From Anas platyrhynchos (lineage: Eukaryota > Chordata > Aves > Anseriformes > Anatidae), in NCBI RefSeq assembly GCF_047663525.1, contig NC_092602.1, positions 503,501-567,500 on the forward strand: DNA of 64,000 bases. Direction: 5' to 3'. The position numbers were made by a program, and so were the translations under genes. Under the pieces are notes generated by a model. The model worked only from the letters and a program-made list of their open reading frames with translations, was not told the DNA's origin and did not search any database. Positions 62,798-64,000 of the stretch are shown here, piece after piece (position 1 is the first letter of the stretch; every line of letters starts with the position of its first letter).

Positions 62798-64000
62798 ACT
62801 TTGGTGTTATGAGGGCTTATGTCCTGGTGAAACATCCTGAAGGGTTTGTAATACATTGGGGTTAACTGGCAGAGAATATTCAGTGCTGAGCTTCAGGAGG
62901 TGGGAACTTTTCTCAATTTCCTTTTATCCTCTGTAAAATGCCCCCTCTCCCTTCCCCCTTTCTTCCCCCCACCCTTTTTTCTCTTTATAAAGCTGGAATT
63001 CTTCCAGACTCTGCTCTGGGCTTGCAAGAAAACTTTACTGTGTAAATTTGCTCTTTGTGTTGGGAGTCCTTTGTTTAAACAGCATTGTGAGCTTGCTGGG
63101 GAGGGATGGAAAGAGGGGGAGCTGGGAGGAAGAATTTGAAAAGCCCTGACCCCTGATGAATAAAATCCAGCACATTAACACATTCTTCAATAAATTCATG
63201 ATTGCAGATAAGGTGGGAGTCCCCAGGGCTGGGCTTTTCATTAACCCCCTGCTGGCTAACCCAAACAGACTGCAGTGTTTTGTTAGCAGGCTAGGACAAG
63301 CAGACCCCTTTTGTGGCGGAGGGGCTGAGCATGCATGGGGAGATCTCCTATAGGAAACCAGGTTACAAAATGGGGCTCTATTTCAGAACAAACTCCTTTT
63401 GGTTAGTTTGATGAGATTACAGAAGGGAAAAGGCCTTAACAAGGGGCTTATTGAAGCTAAGTAACTGTTCTGAATACAGTGAGGACCAGGGCAGAAAACA
63501 TATGATTCCCAAGTAAATAGGAGCCTCTACAGTATGGCCAAAACAGCAAGGCTGGACATGCTCAGAACGGTTATTGTGTGGCTTGTAGGATCTGAGTGCA
63601 CCCCAAGAGCGACCGCCGGCTGTGGATGCTCGCCCAGCACACCCACACTTGAGCGGGGTCGGGCACCTGCACGGCATGCACAGTGCGGATCACACCTCGT
63701 GTGATGTTTCAGGCTTTGAAACCATACTTGTCCTTCTTGTTTCTGACGGGAAAGTTCAGCTAGGGAAATGCTTTGCTTTTGTGGAGTTTTGTCCCCCCCA
63801 AAGCCTCCCTCCCATATGATGTAGGTCTTCTGGGTTGTTTATTGGAATATTTACGTTTCAAAAGGGTCTGAATTTTGTGGCTTTGCTCCCAAATCTTGTT
63901 GTGCCAAGCAACTCAGATTATCATTCAGCCCAAAGAAATGTATTTTGGGGTGAAAAACAGAAAAATCACAAGTTTGTTTCAGTTTCTTCCTGCCTGCTAG

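Overview
The window is vertebrate nuclear DNA, most likely from a bird. Two CR1 (chicken repeat 1) LINE tails are present, there are no SINE- or LINE-1-like mammalian repeats, the non-coding DNA is AT-rich and fairly repeat-poor, and the one gene sits in an extremely GC-rich CpG island. CR1 also occurs in turtles and crocodilians, so bird is an inference.

I support one protein-coding gene, MN1 (MN1 proto-oncogene, transcriptional regulator), on the + strand with the two-coding-exon structure known for this gene. Exon 1 (ATG at 16654, donor after 20086) encodes about 95% of the protein. A 32.6-kb intron follows. Exon 2 (52710-52894) encodes the conserved C-terminal 60 residues. The joined reading frame is 1205 codons, shorter than the about 1320 residues of human MN1, partly because the long human polyglutamine run is missing here.

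Layout: 1-14590 is upstream non-coding DNA with simple repeats and a minus-strand CR1 tail (9361-9740). From 14590 to about 20480 there is a CpG-island complex in two parts, split by an AT-rich gap at about 15290-15560; it holds the TATA-less promoter, a 5' leader with several upstream ATGs, and exon 1. Intron 1 (20087-52709) is AT-rich and contains an internal CpG island (28260-28970), a 33-base T run preceded on the minus strand by a poly(A) signal, a plus-strand CR1 tail (44212-44480), a DR5-like nuclear-receptor half-site pair (48282-48298) and scattered microsatellites. Exon 2 lies in a small GC-rich patch. Candidate 3' ends of the mRNA are at 54943 and 58206. The rest, to 64000, is non-coding and includes a (TTTC)n array of about 26 copies and a perfect 14-bp-arm hairpin.

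I found no other convincing gene, no tRNA or rRNA, no CRISPR array and no intact mobile element. Most long open frames in the GC-rich region exist because stop codons are rare there. The most notable items are the upstream-ORF cluster before MN1, the potential intron-retention C-terminus, the loss of the polyglutamine tract, a low-GC segment inside exon 1, the intragenic CpG island, the DR5-like element and several perfect palindromes.
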